A stretch of DNA of 64,000 nucleotides from Actinocrispum wychmicini (GTDB taxonomy: Bacteria > Actinomycetota > Actinomycetes > Mycobacteriales > Pseudonocardiaceae), in assembly GCF_004345645.1 (NCBI RefSeq), contig NZ_SLWS01000021.1:62001-126000 (forward strand). Direction: 5' to 3'. Below are positions 8,830 to 15,628 of the stretch, piece after piece. A model generated the notes under the pieces. That model made no database searches. It was not told where the DNA came from and saw only the letters and a list, made by a program, of their open reading frames with translations. The first letter of the stretch is position 1, and each line of letters opens with the position of its first letter. The position numbers were made by a program, and so were the translations under genes.

Positions 8830-8844
8830 GCAATCGTCCAGGCC

Positions 8845-8890
8845 GGGAGCGGGCGTTGGCAGCACGGTCCTCCTCCCAACGCTCGCTCCC
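8845..8890. terminator. Hairpin terminator
   Basis: GGGAGCGGGCGTTGG (8845-8859) pairs with CCAACGCTCGCTCCC (8876-8890) with one mismatch and a 16-base loop. It begins 15 bases after the stop of the secreted-protein gene and ends before the -10 of the next gene. Confidence 0.8.
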
Positions 8891-8931
8891 ACCCACGGTC
8901 CGCTGGTACGCCAGGGCCTATCATCGCCCTG

Positions 8932-9618
8932 GTGTCCGGCGATGAATCCGTGCCAGTGGTGACCGAACGGCTGACCGCGGTGATGGCCGCCGGGCTGGAC
9001 GAACTCGTCGCCGACGATCACCGGATACGGCTGCCGACGCAGGCGGCGCGGCGATGGGATATTCCCGGTCATGGCCAGATCGCGTTGTCGCGCTGGGGGT
9101 TGCCGGTGGATCAGTTGCTGGTCCCCGGGTTTCAGTCGGAAACGCACCCAATCCTCGTGCCGAACGTGGCCGGGGAGAACGAACGCCGGGTGATCGCCCC
9201 ACACCAGCGGCTGTACGTCATCGGCCGGTGGGGCAGGCATGAGTCGGCTGCCAAGATCGGTGCTGTGGCCGGCGATGGTCGCGTACTGGCTCTCTGGGAC
9301 TCGCCGCTCGCGGTCGACGATGTGCATCCCGATTTGGCTGAGCACTATCGGGACCTCTACCGGCCCGCGGTGGAGTTCGTCAACTCGTCGGTCGCCCAGT
9401 TCGTCGAGTGCTGTTGGCGGTGGCGGGCCGCGGTCGAGGTCCTGGTGGCCGATCTCGAAGCCTACGATCCGACATGGCCGACGGAAGCCGCTCTCGCACA
9501 CTGTGACCTGCACGAATCCGGGAAGCAGATCGTGATGGACCAATTCAGGCAGATCGATCCAGGGATCGATGGACCGGCAACGATATGGGGCGAGACCGTG
9601 CTCGACGAACTCGTCTGA
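8932..9618 (+). CDS. SUKH-4-like (Smi1/Knr4-type) protein
   Basis: The protein has 228 residues and no signal peptide or membrane segment, so it is cytoplasmic. The order of motifs fits the SUKH-4 immunity group: an N-terminal LPTQAARRWDIPGHG, the core strand pair LYVIGRWGRHESAAKIGA with VLALWDSPLAV, and the late signature EFVNSSVAQFVECCWRW, which matches the family's conserved N-S-S-x-x-x-F block. Family members neutralise secreted nuclease or deaminase toxins, but many actinobacterial copies are orphans, and no toxin gene lies nearby. The GTG at 8932 lacks a ribosome binding site. TATCAT at 8919-8924 suggests a leaderless mRNA. Confidence 0.6.
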   Translation: MSGDESVPVVTERLTAVMAAGLDELVADDHRIRLPTQAARRWDIPGHGQIALSRWGLPVDQLLVPGFQSETHPILVPNVAGENERRVIAPHQRLYVIGRWGRHESAAKIGAVAGDGRVLALWDSPLAVDDVHPDLAEHYRDLYRPAVEFVNSSVAQFVECCWRWRAAVEVLVADLEAYDPTWPTEAALAHCDLHESGKQIVMDQFRQIDPGIDGPATIWGETVLDELV

Positions 9619-9708
9619 ACCTGGCCAGATGACGGAACCCGGGTGCTGCACGAGACCGGTCAGGAATCAAGAAGCGCTGGTCAGCGGGCCGCGCCTAGCG
9701 TTACCGAC

Positions 9709-10332
9709 ATGACCTCAATCGACACCATCACCCTCGAGGTGGCCGACCTCGCAGCCGCCGAACGCTTCTACACCGAGGCCTTCGGGCTGGACGCCCAGCT
9801 GCGGGTGCGGGCCTCGCAGGAGCCGACCACCGGCTTCCGGGGATTCACCATGTCGCTCACGGTGTCCCAGCCGGCGGACGTCAACGCCCTGATCGACGCG
9901 GCTCTCCAAGCCGGGGCGACCTCGGTCAAGCCCGTCACGAAGTCGTTGTGGGGCTACGGCGGGGTTGTGCGGGCCCCGGACGGGACCATCTGGAAGGTCG
10001 CCACCTCGGCGAAGAAGGACACCGGCCCGGCCACCCGGCGGATCGACCGGATCGTGCTCCTGCTCGGCGTCGCCAACGTGGCCGCGAGCAAGCAGTTCTA
10101 CGTTGACCGGGGCCTGGCTGTGGGCAAGAGCTTCGGCCGGGTGTACGTGGAGTTCGCCGGGTCCGGCGCGGTCACCCTGGCCCTGTACCGGCGCAAGGCT
10201 CTCGCCAAGGACGCCGGCGTCTCCCCCGACGGCACCGGGTCGCACCGGATCGCGGTCGGCGGCGGGACCGAACCGTTCACCGACCCGGACGGGTTCGCCT
10301 GGGAGAACACCTCGAAGGCGGCGCTGTCCTGA
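9709..10332 (+). CDS. VOC/glyoxalase-family protein with two domains
   Basis: The product is 207 residues. I chose the ATG at 9709 because TAGCGT at 9696-9701 is a fitting -10 for a leaderless start, while upstream codons look non-coding. The first vicinal-oxygen-chelate half is near residues 1-105 (IDTITLEVADLAAAERFYTE, then GYGGVVRAPDGTIWKV). The second half is near 112-207 (IDRIVLLLGVANVAASKQFY, ending DPDGFAWEN). VOC proteins include metalloenzymes and drug-binding resistance proteins; the true metal ligands are not obvious here. The stop overlaps the next start as TGATG, so the three genes 9709-10885 are translationally coupled. Confidence 0.82.
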   Translation: MTSIDTITLEVADLAAAERFYTEAFGLDAQLRVRASQEPTTGFRGFTMSLTVSQPADVNALIDAALQAGATSVKPVTKSLWGYGGVVRAPDGTIWKVATSAKKDTGPATRRIDRIVLLLGVANVAASKQFYVDRGLAVGKSFGRVYVEFAGSGAVTLALYRRKALAKDAGVSPDGTGSHRIAVGGGTEPFTDPDGFAWENTSKAALS

Positions 10333-10451
10333 TGTGCCACCGCTACCCACCCGACATGGTCGCCGAGCTCACCCGACGCAACACCGAGCCCCCGGCCGAC
10401 CCACCACCCGACGTCGACGAAACCAAGATCCTTGAGGGGAGCCGGCGATGA
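10332..10451 (+). CDS. Small 39-residue protein coupled between VOC and DUF1801 genes
   Basis: ATG at 10332 overlaps the stop of the VOC gene (TGATG), and the TGA at 10449-10451 overlaps the next ATG (ATGA). The predicted peptide begins MCHRYPPDMVAELTRRN and ends DETKILEGSRR. It is charged and proline-rich, with no membrane segment. Precise double coupling and a sensible amino-acid composition are the evidence for translation. The ribosome binding site of the DUF1801 gene (GAGGGGAGCC) lies inside it. It might be a real small subunit or only a coupling leader. Confidence 0.55.
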   Translation: MCHRYPPDMVAELTRRNTEPPADPPPDVDETKILEGSRR

Positions 10452-10885
10452 GCCGCACATACGAAGGATTCACGGCCGAAGAGCGGGCCGCGATGAAGAC
10501 CCACGCCGCAGAGGTACGGAAGGAAGCCCGCGCCGGCTCGCGTGCGGACAAAGCGGCCGAGGCGGTGCGGGACGTCCTGGCGAAGATCGCCGAGATGCCC
10601 ACCTCCGACCGGATCATGGCCGAGCGCGTCCACGCCGTCGTCACCGCCAACGCCCCGATGCTGGCGCCGAAGCTCTGGTACGGCATGCCCGCCTACGCCC
10701 TGGACGGCAAGATCGTCTGCTTCTTCCAGAACGCGGACAAGTTCAAGGCGCGCTACGCCACCTTCGGCTTCAACGACCTGGCGGAGCTGGACGAAGGCAC
10801 GATGTGGGCGACCAGCTTCGCCCTGACCGAGGTGACCGCCGAGGTGGAGGAGCGCCTCGCCGCCCTCGTGCGGCAATGGTGGTGA
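10448..10885 (+). CDS. DUF1801 / iron-chaperone-like protein (YdhG family)
   Basis: The 145-residue protein carries the family core APKLWYGMPAYALDGKIVCF and KARYATFGFNDLAELDEG. N-terminally there is a Lys/Ala/Arg-rich helical segment (EVRKEARAGSRADKAAEAVR), which resembles the usual preface of these proteins. The structure is a small alpha/beta fold related to the Fra/CyaY-like region, but the biochemical role is not settled. The gene follows a Shine-Dalgarno within the upstream small ORF. Its last 116 bases overlap the 3' end of the kinase gene on the opposite strand. Confidence 0.75.
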   Translation: MSRTYEGFTAEERAAMKTHAAEVRKEARAGSRADKAAEAVRDVLAKIAEMPTSDRIMAERVHAVVTANAPMLAPKLWYGMPAYALDGKIVCFFQNADKFKARYATFGFNDLAELDEGTMWATSFALTEVTAEVEERLAALVRQWW

Positions 10886-12422
10886 GCACTTCCGCGGCGT
10901 GGGATCCAGCTTCTCGGACGCCGTCACGGAGCGACGCGAGCTGGTACTCGCTCGCCTTCGGGCACGCCTCGGGTGGGGTGTCCTGCGGCGCTGCGGCGCT
11001 GCGCAGGCTGGGGGTCAAGCTGATGTCGGTGATCTTCCAGGTTCCGTCGGCGCGTCCCACGGTGATCAGTACTTCGCCGAGGGTCCCGCTGGGAGCGTCG
11101 TTGTTCGCTCGCACGGCGGTCTGGCTGACCGCGGCCAGGACCTTCGCCTCGGTGGCGCTGACCTCGGCCGGCGCCATCGCCGTCACCCGGCTGGTCACCC
11201 CGCCTTGCCGCTGCGGAGCCTGCTCCTTCACGGCCTTCATCAGCGACTCGTACTGGGTACGCGCCTGACCGGTGAGCAGTTCCTGGGCCGCCGCGTCCGT
11301 GGCGGCCAGATTCTTGGCGTCGTAGGTGAACAGTCGCTCGACTGCCTTGGTGGTCAGCCCGGTCACCTCGGTGGTCAAGGCCCGATCCACCAGAGCCACA
11401 TTCGCCGGCGGGGTGGTCGGGCAGGGAAGACTCGCACCGGTGCCCTCGCGGGGACGCAACAGCAGGTAGCCGCCGACCCCGAGCGCGGCGACCACCACGA
11501 AGACGACCGCCGTCCACACCACGGCACGACCCCGAGGCGCCGGCGGTCGAGATACGCGAGTGACCGGCGTTGTCGGCCCTGGGACGTTCTGCCTCGCGAG
11601 CTCGACCTGGGCGTCCAGCTGCCGGAAAGCGTCCGACGCGGTGAGCCGACCTGCCACACCGCCCTCGCGGGTCAGCAACCCGCTGATCGTCGCCGCCAGC
11701 GCGCCCGTGCAGAGTCTGAACTGGGGGTTCTCGTACAGCACCGCGTGCAGTGTCTGGCCTGAGCTCGGCCGCTCGAAGGGCGCCTGCCCTTCGATGGCGA
11801 AGTACAGGGTCGCGCCCAGCGACCACAGGTCCGAGGCCGGCGACGGACGGCCGCCCAGGAACAGCTCCGGTGCCATGTACCCGGGCGTCCCCATTGTCCC
11901 GCTCTGGGTCAGCCGGGGATCGTCGGTGGCGTGCGCGATGCCGAAGTCGGCCAGCTTCACCCGGTCGCCCGGAAGCACCATGATGTTGCTGGGCTTGACA
12001 TCGCGGTGCACGATCCCGGCGGCGTGCGCCTTCCCCAACGCGGACAGGGCCTGCCGCCCGATGTCCGCGACCCGCGCCGCCGGCAACGGACCGTCGCGGG
12101 CCACCAACCCGGCCAGTGTCGGTGCCTCCACCAGCTCCATCACGATGAAGATGGCGTCCGGGTGGGGCAGCACGTCGTGCACTGTCACGATCCCCGGGTC
12201 GTTCAGCCGTCCGGCGGTACGCGCCTCGCGCAGCACCCGCTCGGTGACCACCGCCCGTTCGTCATCGGACAGCCCACCGGGAAACCGGACCTCCTTCACC
12301 GCGACCTGGCGGCCGATCACCCCGTCCTGGGCCCGCCACACCACACCCATGCCACCACGGCCCAACTCCCCGACAATGGCATACCTGCCAGCGACCACCC
12401 GCGCACCAGTCACGATGGTCAC
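10770..12422 (-). CDS. Membrane-anchored Ser/Thr protein kinase
   Basis: The protein has 550 residues. The Hanks-type kinase domain spans about residues 14-275: glycine loop GELGRGGMGVVW, ATP lysine in VAVKEV (K43), catalytic loop IVHRDVKPSNIM, LADFGIAH (the DFG), and GTMGTPGYMAPE. One membrane helix follows near 296-318 (VVWTAVVFVVVAALGVGGYL). The outside region (about 325-510) has no PASTA repeats and looks like a small alpha/beta sensor domain. The last 40 residues are Arg/Pro-rich and overlap the DUF1801 gene on the other strand, so the true C-terminus may be poorly conserved. The start GTG at 12422 touches the end of the hairpin element at 12424-12591, which must therefore supply its promoter. 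Confidence 0.9.
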   Translation of the reverse strand: MTIVTGARVVAGRYAIVGELGRGGMGVVWRAQDGVIGRQVAVKEVRFPGGLSDDERAVVTERVLREARTAGRLNDPGIVTVHDVLPHPDAIFIVMELVEAPTLAGLVARDGPLPAARVADIGRQALSALGKAHAAGIVHRDVKPSNIMVLPGDRVKLADFGIAHATDDPRLTQSGTMGTPGYMAPELFLGGRPSPASDLWSLGATLYFAIEGQAPFERPSSGQTLHAVLYENPQFRLCTGALAATISGLLTREGGVAGRLTASDAFRQLDAQVELARQNVPGPTTPVTRVSRPPAPRGRAVVWTAVVFVVVAALGVGGYLLLRPREGTGASLPCPTTPPANVALVDRALTTEVTGLTTKAVERLFTYDAKNLAATDAAAQELLTGQARTQYESLMKAVKEQAPQRQGGVTSRVTAMAPAEVSATEAKVLAAVSQTAVRANNDAPSGTLGEVLITVGRADGTWKITDISLTPSLRSAAAPQDTPPEACPKASEYQLASLRDGVREAGSHAAEVLTTIAARGRRGAPPPRRSPRSGRSWSPTSCLRPAPPGR

Positions 12423-12423
12423 T

Positions 12424-12591
12424 CTAGTGTCCCGCGCCGGAAGTCCGGTGCCTTTGTTCGGCGGATCCGGGTTTCCGCTGGGCGCGGCCGGAAGGGGCTT
12501 GTACCGGGTTGTACCAGTGCCTTTCGGCCGTGCGGCCAGCGGGAAGCTGGGCCGTCGAGAAAGGTATCGGACTTCCGGCGCGGGACACTAG
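12424..12591. repeat. MITE-like 168-bp imperfect palindrome
   Basis: Two 24-bp arms, 12424-12447 and 12568-12591, are perfect inverted copies starting CTAGTGTCCCGCGCC and ending GGGACACTAG. Pairing continues imperfectly inwards (CCTTT blocks, then GCTGG-CGC-GGCCG blocks) to a centre near 12510-12525 with GTACC/GTAC. Both termini carry CTAG, which may be the target or part of the ends. It encodes nothing. The structure is that of a miniature inverted-repeat element or a large intercistronic hairpin. Confidence 0.75.
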
Positions 12592-12613
12592 TGCGGCGGA
12601 CCCCAGGGCCGGG

Positions 12614-13633
12614 TTACTTCGTGGCCAGGAACAGCCGTCCGGTCGGAAATGCCAGTTCGACCGCGCGCACCGAGGAGAAACCGGCGGCACGGAGTTTGCC
12701 GATCCATTCTTCCTCGGTCAGCGGGCGGCGTTTCATGAACTGCCGGTGGTAGTAGGTGACAATCGCGCTGAACCGGCGTTCGCGCTCGTTGCGCAGATAC
12801 GGCACGATCTCGGTGATCGCCATCAGGCCGTTGTCCCGCAGTGCTTCCCGGCAGTTCTCCAGCACTTTGTGGGCGATGTCCGCCTCGGTGGGGAACATGT
12901 CGTGGAAGACGTATCCGGCGTGGATCACGTCGGCCCCGGCCAGCATGGCCGGGTCGTCCGCGACCGACTGGATCGAGCGTTCGACGACGTCCAGCCGGTC
13001 GCCGACGCCGGCCCGGTCCGCGCAACGCTCCGCCTCACGGCACGCGTACGGGTCCATGTCCAGGCCGACCGCCCTGACGCCGGGCACGTTCTGGAGCACC
13101 TCGATGAGCAGCCGGCAGGTGCCCGCGCCGAGATCCACCGCCAGCGCGGGCTTCATCTCGACCATTGTGGACAGAATCGCCGGGTAGAACGCCTTCGAGC
13201 CCATCCACGCCGAGCTGACCGCGACCTTGCGGCCGTCCCGCAGGTCGATGCCGGAGCCGCGGTCCAGGTCGGTGAGGAACTCGCGGGCGTTGTCGATGAA
13301 CGGCCGGTTGGCGTTCATGGTCCACGAGATGAACCCGGCCTGGTGCTGGATCACGTCGAAGTCGTCGGCGGCGCGGAAGGAGCCCGCGCCGACCGGTTGG
13401 ATGATGTCCGCCGACTCCAGTGCCTCGAGGTAGCCGGCGACGCTGACCTCGGGCAGGCCGGCGGCTGCCGCGAGCGAGCCGGCCGTGAACTCGTCGCCGG
13501 ACTCGATCGGCGCGAGCAGCCCGGCCTGGTCACCGATCTCGAGCAGGGCGACGGCGGCGGCGAGCCGCGGCGCGTCACCGCCGGCCGCGCATTCCGCTTC
13601 GAAGTCGTGCGCGATGCCGTTCTTGGGTGTCAT
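12614..13633 (-). CDS. SAM-dependent methyltransferase with winged-helix N-domain
   Basis: The product is 339 residues. ATG at 13633 follows GGGGAAATGGTGTG. Upstream codons are not a credible extension because they would cross the divergent promoter. Residues 1-100 form a dimerisation/winged-helix domain (APRLAAAVALLEIGDQAGLL). The Rossmann SAM site is near 165-185 (LAVDLGAGTCRLLIEVLQ), followed by VGLDMDPYACREAERCADRAG, then ADVIHAGYVFHDMF and a C-terminal LTEEEWIGKLRAAGF. This resembles O-/C-methyltransferases of antibiotic pathways. It diverges from the A-PCP gene and shares the GCTGGGG motifs of the cluster promoters, so I infer it belongs to the NRPS-PKS pathway. Its substrate is unknown. 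Confidence 0.82.
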   Translation of the reverse strand: MTPKNGIAHDFEAECAAGGDAPRLAAAVALLEIGDQAGLLAPIESGDEFTAGSLAAAAGLPEVSVAGYLEALESADIIQPVGAGSFRAADDFDVIQHQAGFISWTMNANRPFIDNAREFLTDLDRGSGIDLRDGRKVAVSSAWMGSKAFYPAILSTMVEMKPALAVDLGAGTCRLLIEVLQNVPGVRAVGLDMDPYACREAERCADRAGVGDRLDVVERSIQSVADDPAMLAGADVIHAGYVFHDMFPTEADIAHKVLENCREALRDNGLMAITEIVPYLRNERERRFSAIVTYYHRQFMKRRPLTEEEWIGKLRAAGFSSVRAVELAFPTGRLFLATK

Positions 13634-13870
13634 CACACCATTTCCCCAATTCCCCCCAGCCCACGTGCTTCCATCCGGATACCGCGAGCCGAAAGGGGAC
13701 GACAGGTAACGTCGTCGTGATTCCCTGGGCACCCCCCAGCGCTTGTTTCTTTCGTACCACAGCCCGAGTTGGACCGGCAAGCGCGCTTCCGCGCTTGCCA
13801 AACCGGCCGTGTTCGGCGATACACTCGGAAGCGGAGCTGGGGATGTAGGCACGCGAACAGAGGGGACAGC
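13634..13870. promoter_or_regulatory. Divergent cluster promoter with repeated GCTGGGG motif
   Basis: For the plus operon, TTGCCA (13795-13800) and TACACT (13820-13825), 19 bases apart, are a likely -35/-10. GAGCTGGGGA lies at 13834-13843, just after the -10. Facing the other way, CCCCCCAGC occurs at 13652-13660 and 13732-13740. The same 10-mer GAGCTGGGGA and the same CCCCCCAGC recur in the 48396-48665 divergent region. This may be a shared operator. Confidence 0.5.
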
Positions 13871-15628
13871 GTGCGCGTATCCTCCGTTGCCCAAACGGTT
13901 GCCCATACGGTTGCCCACACAGTGCACCGAGTGGCCGCCGAACGACCAGAAACCCTTGCCGCGGCGGACGATTCCGGCCAGCTCAGCTACCGCGAGCTCG
14001 ACGTGGCCGCCGGCCGGCTCGCCGCCCGCCTGCGTGCCGAAGGAGTCGACCACGGCGACATGGTCGCCGTCGTGCTCGACCGCGGCGTCGACCTGGTCGT
14101 CGCCCAGGTGGCCATCCTGCGGGCGGGCGCGACGATCGTGCCGTTGGACCCGGTGAATCCCCCGGCCCGGCTGGGTCGGATGCTCGATCGGGCGGCCCCT
14201 CGGGCGATCATCACCGGCCACCCGGACCGATTGCCCACAACGGACACACGCGTGCTGACGGCGGACTGGCCGCCGGGGGAAACCCTCGAACCCGTTCCGG
14301 TCCATCCGGACCAGTTGGCCTACGTGACCTACACTTCCGGCTCCACCGGTGAGCCGAAGGGAGTGATGATCACCCATCGGTCGCTCACCGCCACCGTGGC
14401 GTGGTCCCGCGATCTCCTCGGGCTCCAGCCGGCCGACCGAAACGGAATGACGGCCTCACCGGGGTTCGACGTGAGCGTCCTGGACACGTTCACCGCCCTG
14501 ACTGCCGGCGCCAGCGTGCACGCCCCGGACGGCGCCCTGCTCACGTCGCCCGCGGATCTGCGGAACTGGCTGCGGGACAAGGAGATCACCGTCACATTCC
14601 TGCCGACACCGGTGGCCGAGCCCCTGCTCGAAGTGGACTGGGAACCGGACTGCCCGTTGCGGCTGCTCCAAGTCGGCGGCGCGGTTCTGCACCGGCATCC
14701 GCGCGATGCGGTGCCGTTCCAGGTACTGAACCTGTACGGCGTCACGGAAGTAGGTGTCTGGAGCACCGGTGGGCTCGTCGAACCGGGCCTGACCGGCACG
14801 CCGTCGGTCGGCCGGCCGGTCGACGGGGCCGAAGTGCTTGTCCTGGACGGCGAAGTGTTCCTGGGAGGCGTCGGGGTCGCCCGTGGGTACCTTGGCCGGC
14901 CTGGGTTGACGGCCGACCGGTTCGTTCCGCATCCGTCGGTGCCCGGCGCGCGGCTGTACCGCACCGGTGACCGGGCCGCGTGGGGACCTGGCGGCGAGCT
15001 GGAGTTCACCGGCCGAACCGACCACCAGGTCCAGGGCAGCGGCGGCGTCCGGATCGAACTTGGCGAGATCGAGGCCGCGCTGGTCACGTATCCCGCCGTC
15101 GGCCAGGCAGCCGTCACCGTCCACGAAGGACGGATCGTCGGATACGTCACGGGCGAGGTCGACGTGGACGAGTTGCGCGCGCACGTGGCCGACCAGCTGC
15201 CGAGATACATGGTTCCCGACGACTTCGTTGTCCTGGAGCGGTTTCCGCTCACCCCGACCGGCAAAATCGACCGGATGGGCCTGCCGGCGCCCAAAGGCCG
15301 CACCTCGTCGGCCCCGTTCGAACCACCGAGCACCCCGCTGCAACGGCAGCTGGCGCGGATCTGGCAGGACGTGCTCGGCGTCGACCGGGTCAGCGTCCAC
15401 GACAGCTTCTTCGACATCGGCGGCAACTCGATGTCCCTGGTCCGTGTCTTCGGCCACCTGACGACGATCGCGTCGCACGAGGTCACGCTGGTCGAGCTGT
15501 ACCAGTTCCCGACCATCGCCGGGTTCGCCGAGCACCTGGAGGCGACAACGGAAGCGCAGGCGCCGCAACGCAACCGCGACAATCGGGCCCGACTGCGTCG
15601 TACGCGGCTGGAGGAAAGCCGTGGCTGA
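13871..15628 (+). CDS. Stand-alone NRPS loading didomain, A-PCP
   Basis: The protein has 585 residues. The GTG at 13871 follows AGAGGGGACAG. The adenylation domain covers about 20-490 with A3 TYTSGSTGEPKG (near 155), A5 NLYGVTEVGVW, A7 LYRTGDRAAWGPGG, A8 and A10 PLTPTGKIDRMG (catalytic Lys). A PCP follows with DSFFDIGGNSMSL (Ser near 519). Reading the pocket by eye gives D-V-L-F-Q-G-L-V-W, which I cannot match to a known amino acid. There is no condensation domain, so the loaded residue must be passed in trans or to the KS-ACP protein whose gene overlaps by 8 bases. It could also serve the A-less PCP of the protein at 36602-39949. Confidence 0.88.
   Translation: MRVSSVAQTVAHTVAHTVHRVAAERPETLAAADDSGQLSYRELDVAAGRLAARLRAEGVDHGDMVAVVLDRGVDLVVAQVAILRAGATIVPLDPVNPPARLGRMLDRAAPRAIITGHPDRLPTTDTRVLTADWPPGETLEPVPVHPDQLAYVTYTSGSTGEPKGVMITHRSLTATVAWSRDLLGLQPADRNGMTASPGFDVSVLDTFTALTAGASVHAPDGALLTSPADLRNWLRDKEITVTFLPTPVAEPLLEVDWEPDCPLRLLQVGGAVLHRHPRDAVPFQVLNLYGVTEVGVWSTGGLVEPGLTGTPSVGRPVDGAEVLVLDGEVFLGGVGVARGYLGRPGLTADRFVPHPSVPGARLYRTGDRAAWGPGGELEFTGRTDHQVQGSGGVRIELGEIEAALVTYPAVGQAAVTVHEGRIVGYVTGEVDVDELRAHVADQLPRYMVPDDFVVLERFPLTPTGKIDRMGLPAPKGRTSSAPFEPPSTPLQRQLARIWQDVLGVDRVSVHDSFFDIGGNSMSLVRVFGHLTTIASHEVTLVELYQFPTIAGFAEHLEATTEAQAPQRNRDNRARLRRTRLEESRG

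Noticed and set aside
13634..14377. N-terminal extension of the methyltransferase
   Set aside because: It would run through the divergent promoter and the start of the A-PCP gene. A good ribosome binding site marks the ATG at 13633.
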